DNA of 64,000 nucleotides from the NCBI GenBank assembly GCA_035610835.1, contig CM069456.1, positions 32,595,359 to 32,659,358 of the forward strand, read 5' to 3'. The notes beneath the pieces were generated by a model. That model was not told the DNA's origin. It searched no databases and was given only the letters and a program-made list of their open reading frames with translations. Source of the stretch: Ophiura sarsii. Lineage: Eukaryota; Echinodermata; Ophiuroidea; Amphilepidida; Ophiuridae. The translations under genes were made by a program, and so were the position numbers. Of the stretch, positions 51,201-54,469 are shown piece by piece (the stretch's first letter is position 1; each line of letters starts with the position of its first letter).

Positions 51201-52571
51201 CAAAAATACCGGTCCATAAGACTGGTTGAGGATTTTTCTACCAGTCAACTTTAGAAACTGCCCGTCCAAAAGACGGGTGGACGGGTGGTTAGCTAAGCCT
51301 TGCTAGTTAGCTAAAAACTAAGCATTGCAAATACTGAGCTGGAAAGGTGCTTTTTCTATATGTGATTTTTTTTTTTTGTGTACTGCCAAATTGAAAAACA
51401 AAGAAATTAGCTTGTTTCTGTTGAAGTCATTATGTTGTCGCTTAAAGACCTATAAATAGTAGAGCCTGTTTATTTTAAGCAACCAATATTCGGTGTGAAA
51501 AAGTTCAAAAATATTAATTTTGATCTATATGCTTTTCTTTAAAAACAGGACCTCCTTCATCTGCTTGTAGTTGTTAATGGTTTATCTATTCCTGTACTGT
51601 ATGCTTATTAGTACCTGTATGGGAACTGCACAGCCAAAGTAGCGGCACTGTAGAGTTACTGGTACTGTGCAGCTTGTTTGGTGATACATCAGTGGTACTT
51701 AAACAGTACCCATACTGCTACTGGCCATGCAATACAGGAAACTGGCTGTGTATTATTTTGTTTGTAAATATGTGTTAGGCCAAATAAAAATAAAACACTA
51801 GTTTCTCCTGAGACTATATTAGTCTCAGGTTTCTCGTCCTAACTAAAAAGAAGAATGAGGGCACTTTTTCCCCTTTTCTTATTCAATAAACAATGCCAAA
51901 TCGCCATTACCAGCATGAAATTGCGTGATATGTTGTGTAACCCGAAGAGGACGAGGCCTTTGTAAAATCTTTTTTATTTCATGGTTCTGGGGGGTCCATT
52001 AAAACAAAACCTGCTTTAAAATGCTCATTGGACTGAAATCAAATCTATTACCAATATGTCAGCTTCTTAAATATTTTTACAAAAAAGTTATGGATGAAAT
52101 AAAGAAAGAAAACAAAATTATATAATTTCTGAAAAAGGATGCGCGAGGGGACTAGAAACTACTTTTTTTTTTTACTTGGCCTTACTTTGACATTTTTGGC
52201 ATAATGATTGATGTAGAAAAAATACAATAATGGATATTTTTAAACTTTGCTTTCAGTATTCTTTGTGATCAATTACTGAGGGGAAAAAGATAATGCATTT
52301 CCGAAAAGTCAGATATTTTAAACTTTTAAATGTCTTCAACAACTTTGCTTTCAATACTTCTTCTCGTCACCTACAGACGGAAATAGAAACTGAATACCAA
52401 AGAGCGCCCCCTGGTGCCAGCAATGTATCTACCAGCAGACGACGCAGCCCATGGTGGCTCTTTCGACCGCTGCCCAGAGCTAGTGTTTTCTTTCTCCTGG
52501 TGTGGCCGCTCATCGTCCATTGGTTACTGAAATTCCTGGCCAAACGGCGGCGTCTTCATCAGCGGTTTTAA
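3182..52571 (+). CDS. ACBD5: ACBD5-like acyl-CoA-binding, peroxisomal tail-anchored protein (8 exons, 5' partial)
   Basis: Joined exons are 3182-3254, 11230-11277, 14260-14392, 15746-15880, 17241-17554, 47638-47923, 49669-49886 and 52377-52571. All internal borders are AG/GT and every phase agrees (1402 nt: one base of a split codon, 466 codons and a stop). In order the product shows the end of an ACBP domain, an acidic Ser-rich region with an FFAT-like motif (EVFCDSMDQ), a Gly/Arg-rich stretch, a coiled coil starting SEQIAAALERLQ, and a C-terminal hydrophobic anchor followed by basic residues. This is the domain order of vertebrate ACBD5, which binds very-long-chain acyl-CoA at peroxisomes and tethers them to the ER through VAPA/VAPB. 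The first exons, with the start codon and the first half of the ACBP fold, lie before the window. The 30 kb intron after exon five holds the antisense receptor array. ACBD4 is the closest alternative; the length and long linker favour ACBD5. Confidence 0.9.
3494..3795. mobile_element. Foldback element with 26 bp inverted ends
   Basis: AATAGGAGTGGGCTATAGAG (3494-3513, continuing to 3519) is repeated in exact reverse complement at 3770-3795. The 250 bp interior is non-coding. It lies 240 bases after the first ACBD5 exon. Confidence 0.7.
3796..5058. other. ACBD5 intron, no gene seen
   Basis: AT-rich intron sequence. The only structure noticed is a 28 bp tandem duplication (acccccaagcgtgtgtattg, about 4782-4840) beside G-rich runs. 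Confidence 0.6.
5059..5678. mobile_element. TA-flanked foldback element, family X, copy 1
   Basis: The ends are TACACCTAGCACAAAAAGTC and its reverse complement, bounded by TA. The two arms (about 230 bp each) are complementary with some mismatches around a centre near 5290-5430. The same family occurs at 38861-39333. No coding potential. Confidence 0.8.
5679..6798. other. ACBD5 intron, nothing recognised
   Basis: No exon, repeat end or RNA feature was recognised. Around 6540-6760 there is diverged similarity to 46725-46810 (taaaatcattaaactgcctt), probably an old dispersed repeat. Confidence 0.5.
6846..6915 (+). repeat. CCGTCCG/CCGTATG microsatellite block
   Basis: About ten units alternate between CCGTCCG and CCGTATG-type heptamers. 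It forms the GC-rich left part of the surrounding element. Confidence 0.85.
6930..9045 (+). repeat. Minisatellite array, about 97-118 bp units, roughly 18-20 copies
   Basis: The landmark cagtaaggcctatcttgatg recurs at 7361, 7479, 7704, 7814, 7923, 8031, 8141, 8250, 8347, 8443 and beyond. The first and last units are diverged; the central ones are nearly identical. Two unit lengths exist, about 109 and about 97 bp, differing by a 12 bp block (aaatatggggtc). Each unit carries GGTCA-type half-sites, several as AAGGTCA. Confidence 0.92.
9184..10039. other. ACBD5 intron, nothing recognised
   Basis: No exon, transposon end or RNA gene was recognised. Confidence 0.5.
10040..10356 (+). repeat. SINE-like or LINE 3'-tail repeat
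   Basis: It contains ctccgggtactccggtttcc (10098-10117) and ends with agcgctttgaaccctttgga and ggcgctatataaat. These two blocks recur in many invertebrate SINEs and L2-like LINE tails. Borders are approximate. Confidence 0.5.
10879..11112. mobile_element. Near-perfect TA-flanked palindromic MITE (about 234 bp)
   Basis: The ends are TACACTGAGCC and GGCTCAGTGTA. The arms, including ccaaatttggatacaatatt and its complement, pair almost completely around a short AT loop near 10990. It sits 118 bases before the 48 nt ACBD5 exon. Confidence 0.88.
11230..11277 (+). CDS. ACBD5: Putative 48 nt cassette exon in the ACBP helix-4 region of ACBD5
   Basis: The exon sits between tattgttcag and gtgagt and encodes 16 residues (VMMANANAKDLPHLIQ). 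It starts and ends in phase 0, so including or skipping it keeps the frame. Human ACBD5, as I remember it, passes straight from the equivalent of DEMLK to IVETMP, so this would be an insertion. Good splice sites and the open frame support it; lack of a remembered homologous segment and its tiny size weaken it. It may be alternatively spliced. Confidence 0.55.
11278..12230. other. ACBD5 intron, nothing recognised
   Basis: AT-rich intron without recognisable repeats or exons. Confidence 0.5.
12231..12668 (+). mobile_element. tRNA-derived SINE, copy 1
   Basis: The head has an A-box-like TGGTCCAGTGG (seen twice, through a 28 bp head duplication) and a B-box-like GAGTTCGAGCCCC. It continues with ccttgggcaaggtacttagt and gtaggggatcatcccgg, then agcgctttgagatg and ctatataaatgc, and ends in (TTA)n. 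Flanks ATAAAGCATG and ATAAACCATG may be a diverged target duplication. The pol III boxes mark it as a SINE, not a working tRNA. Confidence 0.82.
12824..13153. mobile_element. TA-flanked foldback element with GTAAAC micro-repeats
   Basis: The ends CACTGCAAATTATGAGC and GCTCATAATTTGCAGTG are exact inverted copies, with arms extended by aaaagtaaacgc-type repeats. TA occurs at or next to both borders. The middle, with repeated GTAAAC, is non-coding. Confidence 0.8.
13231..13481. repeat. Inverted repeat, arms about 48 bp
   Basis: CGCTATTCTTTCAAAACCTT (from 13231) and AAGGTTTTGAAAGAATAGCG (ending 13481) are reverse complements, as are the adjacent CCCTTCAGCATGTA and TACATGCTGAAGGG. It is a probable foldback element without defined target sites. 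Confidence 0.7.
14260..14392 (+). CDS. ACBD5: ACBD5 exon: post-ACBP helix segment
   Basis: The acceptor is cttctatcacag and the donor is gtaaga. It encodes IVETMPHSEEVGNFREIMGP followed by FFEAMQDKGK and an acidic, Gly/Asn-rich tail ending HENGDG. The IVETMP..EEV..F..I.GPF.E...DK pattern aligns with the vertebrate ACBD5 segment just after the ACBP domain, and is the strongest family match apart from the C-terminus. Entry is phase 0, exit phase 1. Confidence 0.92.
14919..14931 (+). promoter_or_regulatory. DR1 nuclear-receptor-type site
   Basis: AGGTCAAAGGTCA is a perfect direct repeat with one base spacing, the consensus used by PPAR/RXR, RXR and HNF4-type receptors. It lies in an ACBD5 intron within a GGTCA-rich stretch (14795-14955), so it could simply be repeat-derived. 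Confidence 0.35.
15417..15701. mobile_element. TA-flanked mariner-type MITE next to an ACBD5 exon
   Basis: The ends are TACAGGGTGAGTCAAAAA and TTTTTACTCACCCTGTA, with inner arms such as aagccattttgttttcaaaa and its complement. TA and CAGGGTG ends are common in Tc1/mariner elements. It ends 44 bases before the exon at 15746, within reach of that exon's branch point. Confidence 0.82.
15746..15880 (+). CDS. ACBD5: ACBD5 exon: acidic linker 1
   Basis: The acceptor is atctgttcacag and the donor is gtaatg. This 135 nt exon enters and leaves in phase 1, so it could be skipped without a frameshift. It encodes an acidic low-complexity linker beginning DGLSEDSGRGEDD, then STRVVTVDMQSLATKTGKD. No domain is recognised; such linkers are poorly conserved in ACBD5. 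A TA-flanked foldback element ends only 44 bases before the exon. A partial copy of the exon and its donor follows in the intron. Confidence 0.85.
15826..16205 (+). repeat. Tandem duplication of the ACBD5 exon end and donor
   Basis: The block 15826-15945 (last 55 exon bases, donor and early intron) recurs at 15979-16098 (shift 153 bp) with few differences and an intact ggaggtaatgat donor. A third, much more diverged copy is recognisable at 16131-16205. The extra copies lack an acceptor, so they look like exon relics. Confidence 0.8.
16206..16786. other. ACBD5 intron, nothing recognised
   Basis: AT-rich with poly-T runs. No exon or element end seen. Confidence 0.5.
16787..17138 (-). mobile_element. 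tRNA-derived SINE, copy 2 (minus strand)
   Basis: This is the same family as 12231-12668, inverted. On the minus strand the head has GAGGTCAAGTGG and GTGAGTTCTAGCC boxes, followed by ccttgggcaaggtacttg and agtaggggatcatcccgg. A 34 bp segment (ccaagtaccttgcccaagga...) is duplicated in tandem at about 17005-17062. It ends 102 bases before an ACBD5 exon. Confidence 0.78.
17241..17554 (+). CDS. ACBD5: ACBD5 exon: THESSKD repeats and FFAT-like VAP-binding motif
   Basis: The acceptor is cacccctttacag and the donor is gtcagt; entry is phase 1, exit phase 0. The first half is a degenerate seven-residue repeat of the type DTHESSK (21 nt units, about nine copies, the last four near identical). It is followed by an acidic tract (SRSDSEESESGSE) and then EVFCDSMDQ. 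Vertebrate ACBD5 carries SEVYCDSMEQ after a similar acidic stretch; that FFAT-like motif binds the MSP domain of ER VAPB. The Ser inside the core is also kept, at the position where phosphorylation affects VAP binding in mammals. The repeat is probably a lineage-specific expansion of the acidic flank. Confidence 0.92.
17583..17909. mobile_element. hAT-like MITE just after an ACBD5 donor site
   Basis: The element 17589-17903 has termini CAGGGGTAGAATTTCG and CGAAATTCTACCCCTG and is flanked by ATGCAA on both sides. The interior has clustered GGATTC/GAATCC and CGCGAA motifs. It starts 34 bases after the donor of the FFAT exon. Confidence 0.82.
18191..19122. mobile_element. 932 bp palindromic foldback element
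   Basis: The ends are TAGTAGAGTCATTATC and GATAATGACTCTACTA. Arms of roughly 410 bp pair with scattered mismatches (e.g. aaatggccgccatacagggg near the left end and its complement on the right), around a centre at about 18600-18710. It contains AAGGTCGTTGACCTT, itself an inverted repeat. No open coding sequence. Confidence 0.88.
19123..19795. other. ACBD5 intron, nothing recognised
   Basis: No exon or element border was recognised. Confidence 0.5.
19796..19922. repeat. Foldback repeat, family Y, copy 1
   Basis: (aat)n, then aatattgaatgtcttatttt and cgggtgatacaagaatatat, ending with agccattcaatatta. A second copy is at 47387-47516. The ATTGAAT/ATTCAAT ends are inverted. Confidence 0.6.
20231..21364. 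mobile_element. TTAA-bounded palindromic element interrupted by a SINE
   Basis: The outer ends TTAAGGGGGCTGTCAAGTG and CACTTGACAGCCCCCTTAA are perfect inverted copies. Arms of over 300 bp (e.g. gacaaattcataaaacgaca and its complement) pair around a centre at about 21000. TTAA borders suggest piggyBac-type insertion, although the GGGGGC ends are not the classic ones. The left arm is split at 20310 by a 440 bp SINE. Confidence 0.82.
20302..20759 (+). mobile_element. Full-length tRNA-derived SINE with 9 bp target duplication
   Basis: The element 20311-20750 is flanked by ACATAAAAG at 20302-20310 and 20751-20759. The head has a good A-box (TGGCGCAGTCGG) and a weak B-box (GAGTTCAAAAAC). The body shares agtaggggatcatcccggtc with the two other SINE copies, and the tail is (GAA)n. 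Its site inside one palindrome arm is empty in the other arm, which confirms the insertion. Confidence 0.9.
21365..21813. other. ACBD5 intron, nothing recognised
   Basis: AT-rich. One motif, ctatagaccatttcaaatcc (21713-21732), matches the end of the element at 55728. Confidence 0.5.
21814..22145. mobile_element. Foldback element with GGCGGATCC-type ends
   Basis: CAATGGCGGATCCAGG at the left and cctgtatccgccactg at the right are inverted relatives. Each is followed inward by aaaattttacgggg-like sequence and homopolymers (about 26 G on the left, about 20 C on the right). CAGTGGCGGATCC ends are frequent among animal DNA transposons. Homopolymer lengths may be assembly-dependent. Confidence 0.65.
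22218..22340 (-). repeat. SINE/LINE 3'-tail fragment (minus strand)
   Basis: (AAT)n followed by aaggcgtttgttaagcgccc and ctcaaagcgctttacaaa is the reverse of the agcgcttt...ggcgc...(TTA)n tail seen at 12600-12668. Confidence 0.55.
22753..23653 (-). pseudogene. Receptor copy A, frameshifted rhodopsin-like GPCR
   Basis: It begins MHCLDNQTNST like copies B and D and stays open to about residue 99. One extra base (ggatggcccctggcg against ggatgcccctggcg in C and D, near 23354) then shifts the frame. The rest continues in a second frame (22753-23334) to a TAG stop two residues earlier than in B and D. Apart from this base, the seven-helix sequence is well preserved. The upstream ctatataag box present in B, C and D reads ctatctaag here (about 23948). 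A recent pseudogene is likely, but a single-base assembly error cannot be excluded. Confidence 0.8.
25455..27096. mobile_element. Region bounded by GTTGCGGACGTA motifs, unit A
   Basis: GTTGCGGACGTA occurs at 25455, as a C variant near 25649, and in a 50 bp palindrome at 26729-26778 (one copy in each orientation). It recurs inverted at about 26917 and 27084. The inverted outer copies suggest a DNA transposon with subterminal binding sites. A second element (25666-26721) lies inside it. Confidence 0.5.
25666..26721. mobile_element. 1.06 kb TIR element nested in unit A
   Basis: The ends TGTGACCTGCTCCTACGAAA and its inverted partner (tttttgtaggagcaggtcaca) lie between ata repeats, suggesting TA-type target sites. 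The same element is in unit B at 33011-34071, so it inserted before the unit duplicated. No coding sequence. Confidence 0.75.
27378..27547 (-). pseudogene. LINE reverse-transcriptase C-terminal remnant, unit A
   Basis: This is the paralogue of 34699-34917. On the minus strand it encodes a degraded form of KLRKNFFSQRVIDNWN, the family's C-terminal tail, with small indels breaking the frame. Confidence 0.6.
27991..29052. mobile_element. 1.06 kb TIR element, empty in the later unit
   Basis: Left TATATGGTCATGTGTTTTAA and right TTCATAACGCGTGACCATATA are inverted relatives, both followed inward by GCTCGCCTCC-like sequence. The corresponding place near 39898 (accttgaccatacattatca) has no insert. 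Non-coding. Confidence 0.75.
29165..29517. mobile_element. Foldback-type element with AAAGGTAGATG ends
   Basis: TTAAAGGTAGATG (about 29165) and CATCTACCTTTAA (to 29517) are inverted copies in TTTAA context. The corresponding sequence before copy C carries a LINE fragment instead. Confidence 0.6.
30016..30924 (-). CDS. Receptor copy B, rhodopsin-like GPCR, 302 aa, single exon
   Basis: A full frame from ATG (30922-30924) to TAA. Predicted helices by hydrophobicity are at about residues 24-47, 55-78, 93-119, 137-159, 176-200, 226-250 and 261-283. The N-terminus is short with NQT and NST glycosylation sequons. Class A marks kept are GTIFN (TM1 Asn38), LAVID (TM2 Asp67), Pro243 in TM6, NP (277-278) in TM7 and a DFRKH start of helix 8. 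Marks altered: VIR replaces D/E-R-Y, CQIP replaces CWxP, NPIIL replaces NPxxY, and the second extracellular loop has no Cys. Tandem, intronless, divergent class A receptors resemble the sea-urchin surreal-GPCR expansions, proposed as chemoreceptors; the ligand is unknown. It is nested antisense in an ACBD5 intron and shares 5' flank with its paralogues. Confidence 0.88.
   Translation of the reverse strand: MHCLDNQTNSTVFGLERYLAYATSTAYLLMCILGTIFNTITVVVILRYRCLRSNSFNILVVNLAVIDLLSCMMLVLNLYHIHTCLVSGTLDDITYYIARCIQFFTKLDSNMIIIEMAVIRTVITSRNSLSRWRLSKCTLTTMILCHTITTLLISIYLTISQYVFDLTSGKSQLYGIPIMISINLLIFLILSVTYTLIVVLTCRRAAELAHTLHSGRVPFKRYDLATLRTGVLIVTLCFLCQIPSAGFGVLLLKNEVPFSFIQRTSIFIIVQLNHLGNPIILFCSSTDFRKHTMKTFFKNRYG
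31341..31350 (-). promoter_or_regulatory. TATA-like box upstream of receptor copy B
   Basis: Plus-strand ctatataag (minus CTTATATAG) lies about 420 bases before the copy B start codon in a block kept in all four units. Copies C (42169) and D (45683) keep it; copy A has ctatctaag. A promoter role is inferred only from conservation and position. Confidence 0.3.
33011..34071. mobile_element. 1.06 kb TIR element nested in unit B
   Basis: This is the orthologous copy of 25666-26721, with the same TGTGACCTGCTCC ends, the same flanks and only scattered substitutions. It was carried by the segmental duplication. Confidence 0.75.
34699..34917 (-). pseudogene. LINE reverse-transcriptase C-terminal remnant, unit B
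   Basis: The frame reads GTRGNKHKLFKK, then KLRKNFFSQRVIDNWNHL and ISVNQFKNRL, the usual end of CR1/jockey-like polymerases (RKNFFS.RV...WN.LP..., S...FK..L). It continues in another frame after 34774, so it is frameshifted and truncated. It duplicates 27378-27547. Confidence 0.72.
35056..35272. mobile_element. piggyBac-type MITE with TTAA target and verified empty site
   Basis: The 209 bp element (35060-35268) has ends CCCCCTG and CAGGGGG, flanked by TTAA on both sides. Unit A has the uninterrupted attcattaaagttgt at about 27711-27725, so the insertion came after the A/B duplication. Confidence 0.88.
37109..37192 (+). repeat. 28 bp tandem triplication with E-box and TATA-like motif
   Basis: Three head-to-tail units of actcaaggcacgtgttta + tataactggg; the middle one has a single change (cacgtggtt). 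Each carries CACGTG followed by TATATAA. Confidence 0.9.
37256..37640 (+). repeat. Direct repeats of about 170 and 150 bp
   Basis: The landmark atagacccacaggatgtgct occurs at about 37263 and 37433 with near-identical following sequence. A third, shorter and more diverged unit follows at about 37583. Confidence 0.82.
38421..38447. repeat. Perfect 27 bp hairpin
   Basis: TTTTCGGTTGAAA and its complement pair perfectly around a single central base. The TTTCGGTTG motif also occurs at about 38175, 38532 and 38765. Confidence 0.75.
38861..39333. mobile_element. TA-flanked foldback element, family X, copy 2
   Basis: The ends TACACCTAGCACATAAAGTC and their inverted copy match element 5059-5678. The arms share agcaaagttgca and ttaaagttatggcgatttca. 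It is shorter in the centre than copy 1. Confidence 0.82.
39399..39731. mobile_element. Insertion flanked by ATAGACC in the copy C flank
   Basis: Unit A reads taatatagcctgacagg where this unit has an extra 320 bp between two copies of ATAGACC. The start, caggctttctcaac, resembles hAT ends, but the other end (gatgcgccaca) is not an obvious inverted match. Confidence 0.5.
40005..40445 (-). pseudogene. LINE reverse-transcriptase C-terminal fragment (RTE-like)
   Basis: On the minus strand an open stretch runs from about 40433 to a stop at 40021. It reads LIYGAESLSITSKTEKALDG, then RRLKLAGHCFRSNDEAAAKV and HGRRSRGQPRKDYI. The order YGAE(S/T), K.LDG..., R.LAGH..R and HG.R.RG.PR is typical of the C-terminal region of RTE-type and related LINEs. 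A 27 bp segment (ccaggattctgctccatata...) is duplicated at its 5' edge. It interrupts the duplicated receptor flank, so it inserted within the array. Confidence 0.75.
40833..41745 (-). pseudogene. Receptor copy C, disrupted rhodopsin-like GPCR
   Basis: It starts MMQCLDNQTNST and follows copies B and D to residue 237 (RTGVLIITL). There one extra base and a substitution create TAA (41032-41034), inside TM6. The remainder (CQIPQACLGVLVLKN to the stop at 40833) continues in another frame. It would lose TM6-TM7, so a functional receptor is unlikely unless the assembly is wrong. Elsewhere it is the most diverged copy (e.g. VSDPILFESQLIGTPIFVSI in the second outer loop and TM5). Confidence 0.82.
42658..43803. 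mobile_element. 1132 bp TIR element with 7 bp target duplication and empty sites
   Basis: The element 42665-43796 has ends TAGGGGGGTCA and TGACCCCCCTA and is flanked by CTTTGAT on both sides. The other units read tactttgatacaatgcactg uninterrupted (about 31849 and 46185). It is AT-rich with no coding sequence, so it is non-autonomous. Confidence 0.9.
44384..45292 (-). CDS. Receptor copy D, rhodopsin-like GPCR, 302 aa, single exon
   Basis: A complete frame from ATG (45290-45292, preceded by AAACC) to TAA (44384-44386). It differs from copy B at about 18 of 302 residues, by eye, spread through the protein. These include Pro70 in TM2 (LLPCMM), Gly100 for Cys100 and Val279 in TM7 (NPVIL). The same hallmarks are kept or missing as in copy B: LAVID and TM7 NP present, D/E-R-Y and CWxP absent, no Cys in outer loop 2. 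Seven hydrophobic helices predict a plasma membrane receptor. It is the distal copy and has a short unit whose 5' boundary (gatagtgcac, near 46492) is shared with unit C but not with A and B. Confidence 0.88.
   Translation of the reverse strand: MHCLDNQTNSTVFGLERYLAYAASTAYLLMCILGTIFNAITVVVILRYRCLRSNPFNILVVNLAVIDLLPCMMLVLNLYHIYTCVVSGTLDDITYYIARGIQFFTKLNSNMIIIEMAVIRTVITSRNSLSRWRLSKCTLTTMILCHTIATLLLSIYFTISQYVFDLTSGKSQLYGIPIMISINLLIFLILSITYTLIVVLTCRRAAELSHTLHSGRVPFKRYDLATLRTGVLIITLCFLCQIPSAGFGVLVLKNNVPFSFIQRTSIFIIAQLNHLGNPVILFCSSTDFRKHTMKTFFKNRYG
46600..47386. other. ACBD5 intron, distal to the receptor array
   Basis: Nothing coding. A 19 bp unit (aagcgatgaggaatttaac) is repeated two to three times at about 47115-47170. 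Confidence 0.5.
47387..47516. repeat. Foldback repeat, family Y, copy 2
   Basis: Matches 19796-19922: (aat)n, cgtgtgatacaagaatatat and agccattcaatgtt. It ends 121 bases before an ACBD5 exon. Confidence 0.6.
47638..47923 (+). CDS. ACBD5: ACBD5 exon: Gly/Arg-rich linker
   Basis: The acceptor is ccctttttttgcag and the donor is gtgtgt; entry is phase 0, exit phase 1. It encodes LPQLATPSQRLGNGP, a polar middle, and a Gly/Arg-rich end (SRRGGGEVTPGGRGPGGRGQ). Codon use is more GC-rich than the surrounding intron. Vertebrate ACBD5 has a comparable Gly/Arg-rich stretch before its coiled coil. The exon lies 30.1 kb after the previous one, with the antisense receptor array between. Confidence 0.82.
48023..48367. 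mobile_element. Foldback element, family Z, copy 1
   Basis: TAGGCCAAACAAAAAAACAA followed by gtttgtttcc is inverted at the right end (ggaaacaaacttcttc, then attggcctta). A related element is at 51775-52185. Confidence 0.65.
48640..49090 (-). pseudogene. Degraded RTE-like LINE reverse-transcriptase remnant
   Basis: The minus-strand translation gives ALSAKMQLFKSTVEFVLLYS followed by CEALAVTET, a stop, then RRALMRYCLGVHYPERLSNE and RVRLVGHALRRPGHPKNQ. The order (LF.S.V..VLLY...E), (LG....ERLSNE.LY) and (R...GH.LRRP) is the LINE C-terminal pattern. In-frame stops show it is dead. This GC-rich island explains the higher GC here. Confidence 0.68.
49669..49886 (+). CDS. ACBD5: ACBD5 exon: coiled-coil region
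   Basis: The acceptor is gaatctttcag and the donor is gtgaga; entry is phase 1, exit phase 0. A Gly/Ser/Arg-rich start (GSGRGSSEPDGRSHGSSG) leads into DVSEQIAAALERLQRDMNSV and LIRLNTLEALALSKQQ. The latter is an amphipathic heptad region matching the ACBD5 segment SEQIALVLMRLQEDMQNVL. In the family this coiled coil precedes the tail anchor. Confidence 0.9.
49887..51774. other. ACBD5 intron, nothing recognised
   Basis: No exon or clear element. Weak local similarity to GGTCA-rich repeats occurs just upstream of the previous exon (49311-49400). Confidence 0.5.
51775..52185. mobile_element. Foldback element, family Z, copy 2
   Basis: TTAGGCCAAATAAAAA at the left and ttttacttggcctta at the right are inverted. 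Inside is a perfect 23 bp hairpin (CCTGAGACTATATTAGTCTC + AGG, 51808-51830). Confidence 0.65.
52377..52571 (+). CDS. ACBD5: ACBD5 terminal exon: C-terminal membrane anchor
   Basis: The acceptor is cgtcacctacag. The exon encodes 64 residues and a TAA stop at 52569-52571. SRRRSPWWLF precedes a hydrophobic stretch (ASVFFLLVWPLIVHWLLKFL) and a basic tail, AKRRRLHQRF. Vertebrate ACBD5 ends with the same layout: SWWPF, then an IIWPFIAQWL anchor, then RRRR. This is a tail anchor of the kind PEX19 recognises for peroxisomal membranes through its basic end. A possible AATAAA polyadenylation signal is at 52915-52920. Confidence 0.93.
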   Translation, partial: TEIETEYQRAPPGASNVSTSRRRSPWWLFRPLPRASVFFLLVWPLIVHWLLKFLAKRRRLHQRF

Positions 52572-52914
52572 CACAGTAGTGGTCAGTGCAAGATGGCGCT
52601 GGCTTTTAATAGAGATTTAAAAATGGGGCGATTTTTTTTCTCACAGCAGTGATGAGTCATTTGAAGAGATTGGGTAAACCCTCACTCTTTTTTATTGTGC
52701 CGCTGGAGGGATGAAATTGTGACACACTGTTGCGGATATTCTCATAGATTAGCTATGATGGGTAATATTTTTAAGGGGGGGGGGGGTACTTTCACATTCA
52801 CATTTAATCTCATTCTCAAGTAAAATACAACAAAACAATATTTCCCTTTTTGTTTATCAGACCTGGATTCATCCGTCTTTATTTTTAGCCCAAGATGTGT
52901 CATGATACACAGAC

Positions 52915-52920
52915 AATAAA
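52915..52920 (+). terminator. Candidate polyadenylation signal of ACBD5
   Basis: AATAAA lies 344 bases after the ACBD5 stop codon and is the first canonical hexamer in the 3' flank. A run of about 58 C follows 61 bases later. Confidence 0.4.
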
Positions 52921-52979
52921 GCATTTATTGTTGAAGTTTATATTGGAAAGCAACACCAGTGGCTTATTGTGGAAATCAA

Positions 52980-52981
<2 letters not shown>

Positions 52982-53039
<58 letters not shown>
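52982..53039 (+). repeat. Poly-C run of about 58 bases
   Basis: An uninterrupted C homopolymer between atcaagg and aggcc. Its true length is uncertain because such runs assemble poorly. Confidence 0.9.
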
Positions 53040-53057
53040 AGGCCACAATGGACCTAC

Positions 53058-53515
53058 GGCACATATCGTCAGCCTGCTTCGATATTTTGCCTAACTCACT
53101 TTTCAGGGAAATTGAGCTTTTTGCATAAATCATGACTTCATTACATTACGCACATGCTGTAACAATGCCTAAGTCATTGACCAATCAAAAGTGTTGATAA
53201 ATGCACAATTTCAATTCTGTCTAAGTCAGCCTTGGGAGTTAGGCAGATTGTAATAATGATTAAAAATGTTTAAAATTGGGTCATATTAACTCGTATTAGG
53301 CCTATAACAAGCCACATTTCACTTAAAGGTATATCTCCAACCTAATTATATCCAACAGTTACTGCTCCTGTTGGAATTCACCTGCACTATTCATGGTGCT
53401 ATTCAACATATCGTCAGCCTGTTTCGATAATTGCCTAACTCACTATTCATATTTTGTTGTTTTCTAAAAACTAGAAAAAATGAGTTAGGCAATTATCGAA
53501 GCAGGCTGACAATAT
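53058..53515. repeat. Three copies of a cgtcagcctgyttcgat motif, two forming a hairpin
   Basis: catatcgtcagcctgcttcg (53061-53080) recurs at 53408 with a Y change and inverted at about 53480-53511 (gagttaggcaattatcgaag). The last two form a 110 bp foldback. Confidence 0.75.
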
Positions 53516-54077
53516 TCTCTTAGCCATGGTCAGACATACGGGGTCGCACTCCGTTCACAGCCCACTGCTCCGCCCACTGCGTGAGCTTGACAACTCACAC
53601 ATTTTTTGAGATTTATTTATTTCAATATTATTTGTTTATATAAATAGGCTGAAAATAATGGTTCACAATGTATTAGGATGTTCATCTGTTCTTTTGAGTA
53701 TTTGAAAATCTGTGTGTGAATTATTCCAGGTGGTTGGGGTGGTTGGGGTGGTCTTAAAGGTCAGGGCCTTTCCAAAGCTATTAATAGTAGTTTGAACCCT
53801 GTAAAATTCCCAAATAAACCAATGAGAGACCGTTAATAAGAGCTCTTTGGCATAAACAATCTTCGATTAAGACCTGTGATTGGCATTTGTACACCAAGTG
53901 ATGATAAGCTTCACTGACTTTGAAGGCCTTTTTCTCCTGTAATTGCAGCACATAGCGCGCCGCCTACTCGAGGCGCTGGTGTATAACACACAAGCGTTGA
54001 AAGACAGAAGATACATATGCGTGCGTAAAAGCTGCACCTGTTACGTTACGTCACTGTCCAGAGGAAGCCAAATAGAG

Positions 54078-54240
54078 TATAGGTGGTGTATGAAGTCATG
54101 TGTCTCCGTCATATTTCTATGATTATATTCAATCTTGAGTACACTTATTTACATGCCATATAAGTTATGAAGCAGCTGACACTAGGTGGTGTATGAAGTA
54201 TTGTGTCTCTGTCATATTTCTATGATTATATCCCTCTTGC
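54078..54240 (+). repeat. Direct repeat of about 60 bp, 103 bp apart
   Basis: aggtggtgtatgaagt...tgtgtct followed by cgtcatatttctatgattat is present at about 54080 and 54184. Confidence 0.8.
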
Positions 54241-54469
54241 TTCAATTTTGTATGTGAAAATAAATTTACATATTTGGGAGATCACATGTATTTGATCAAA
54301 TGAGATATTGTCCCTTTTTTGATCAAAATGAAGATTAGCTCTACTTTCATTCAAAAAATTTGAGAAAATTGAGGTAATACTTTTGGAGATGTAATGAAAG
54401 GTATTGTACGAATTTCTATTACTTTTTAACAGTTATTTTGCCCTTTATATCTCAAACGATGAAGTGAAG

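Noticed and set aside
52895..53133. Poly-proline and poly-glycine frames on both strands
   Set aside because: They are produced only by the C homopolymer.
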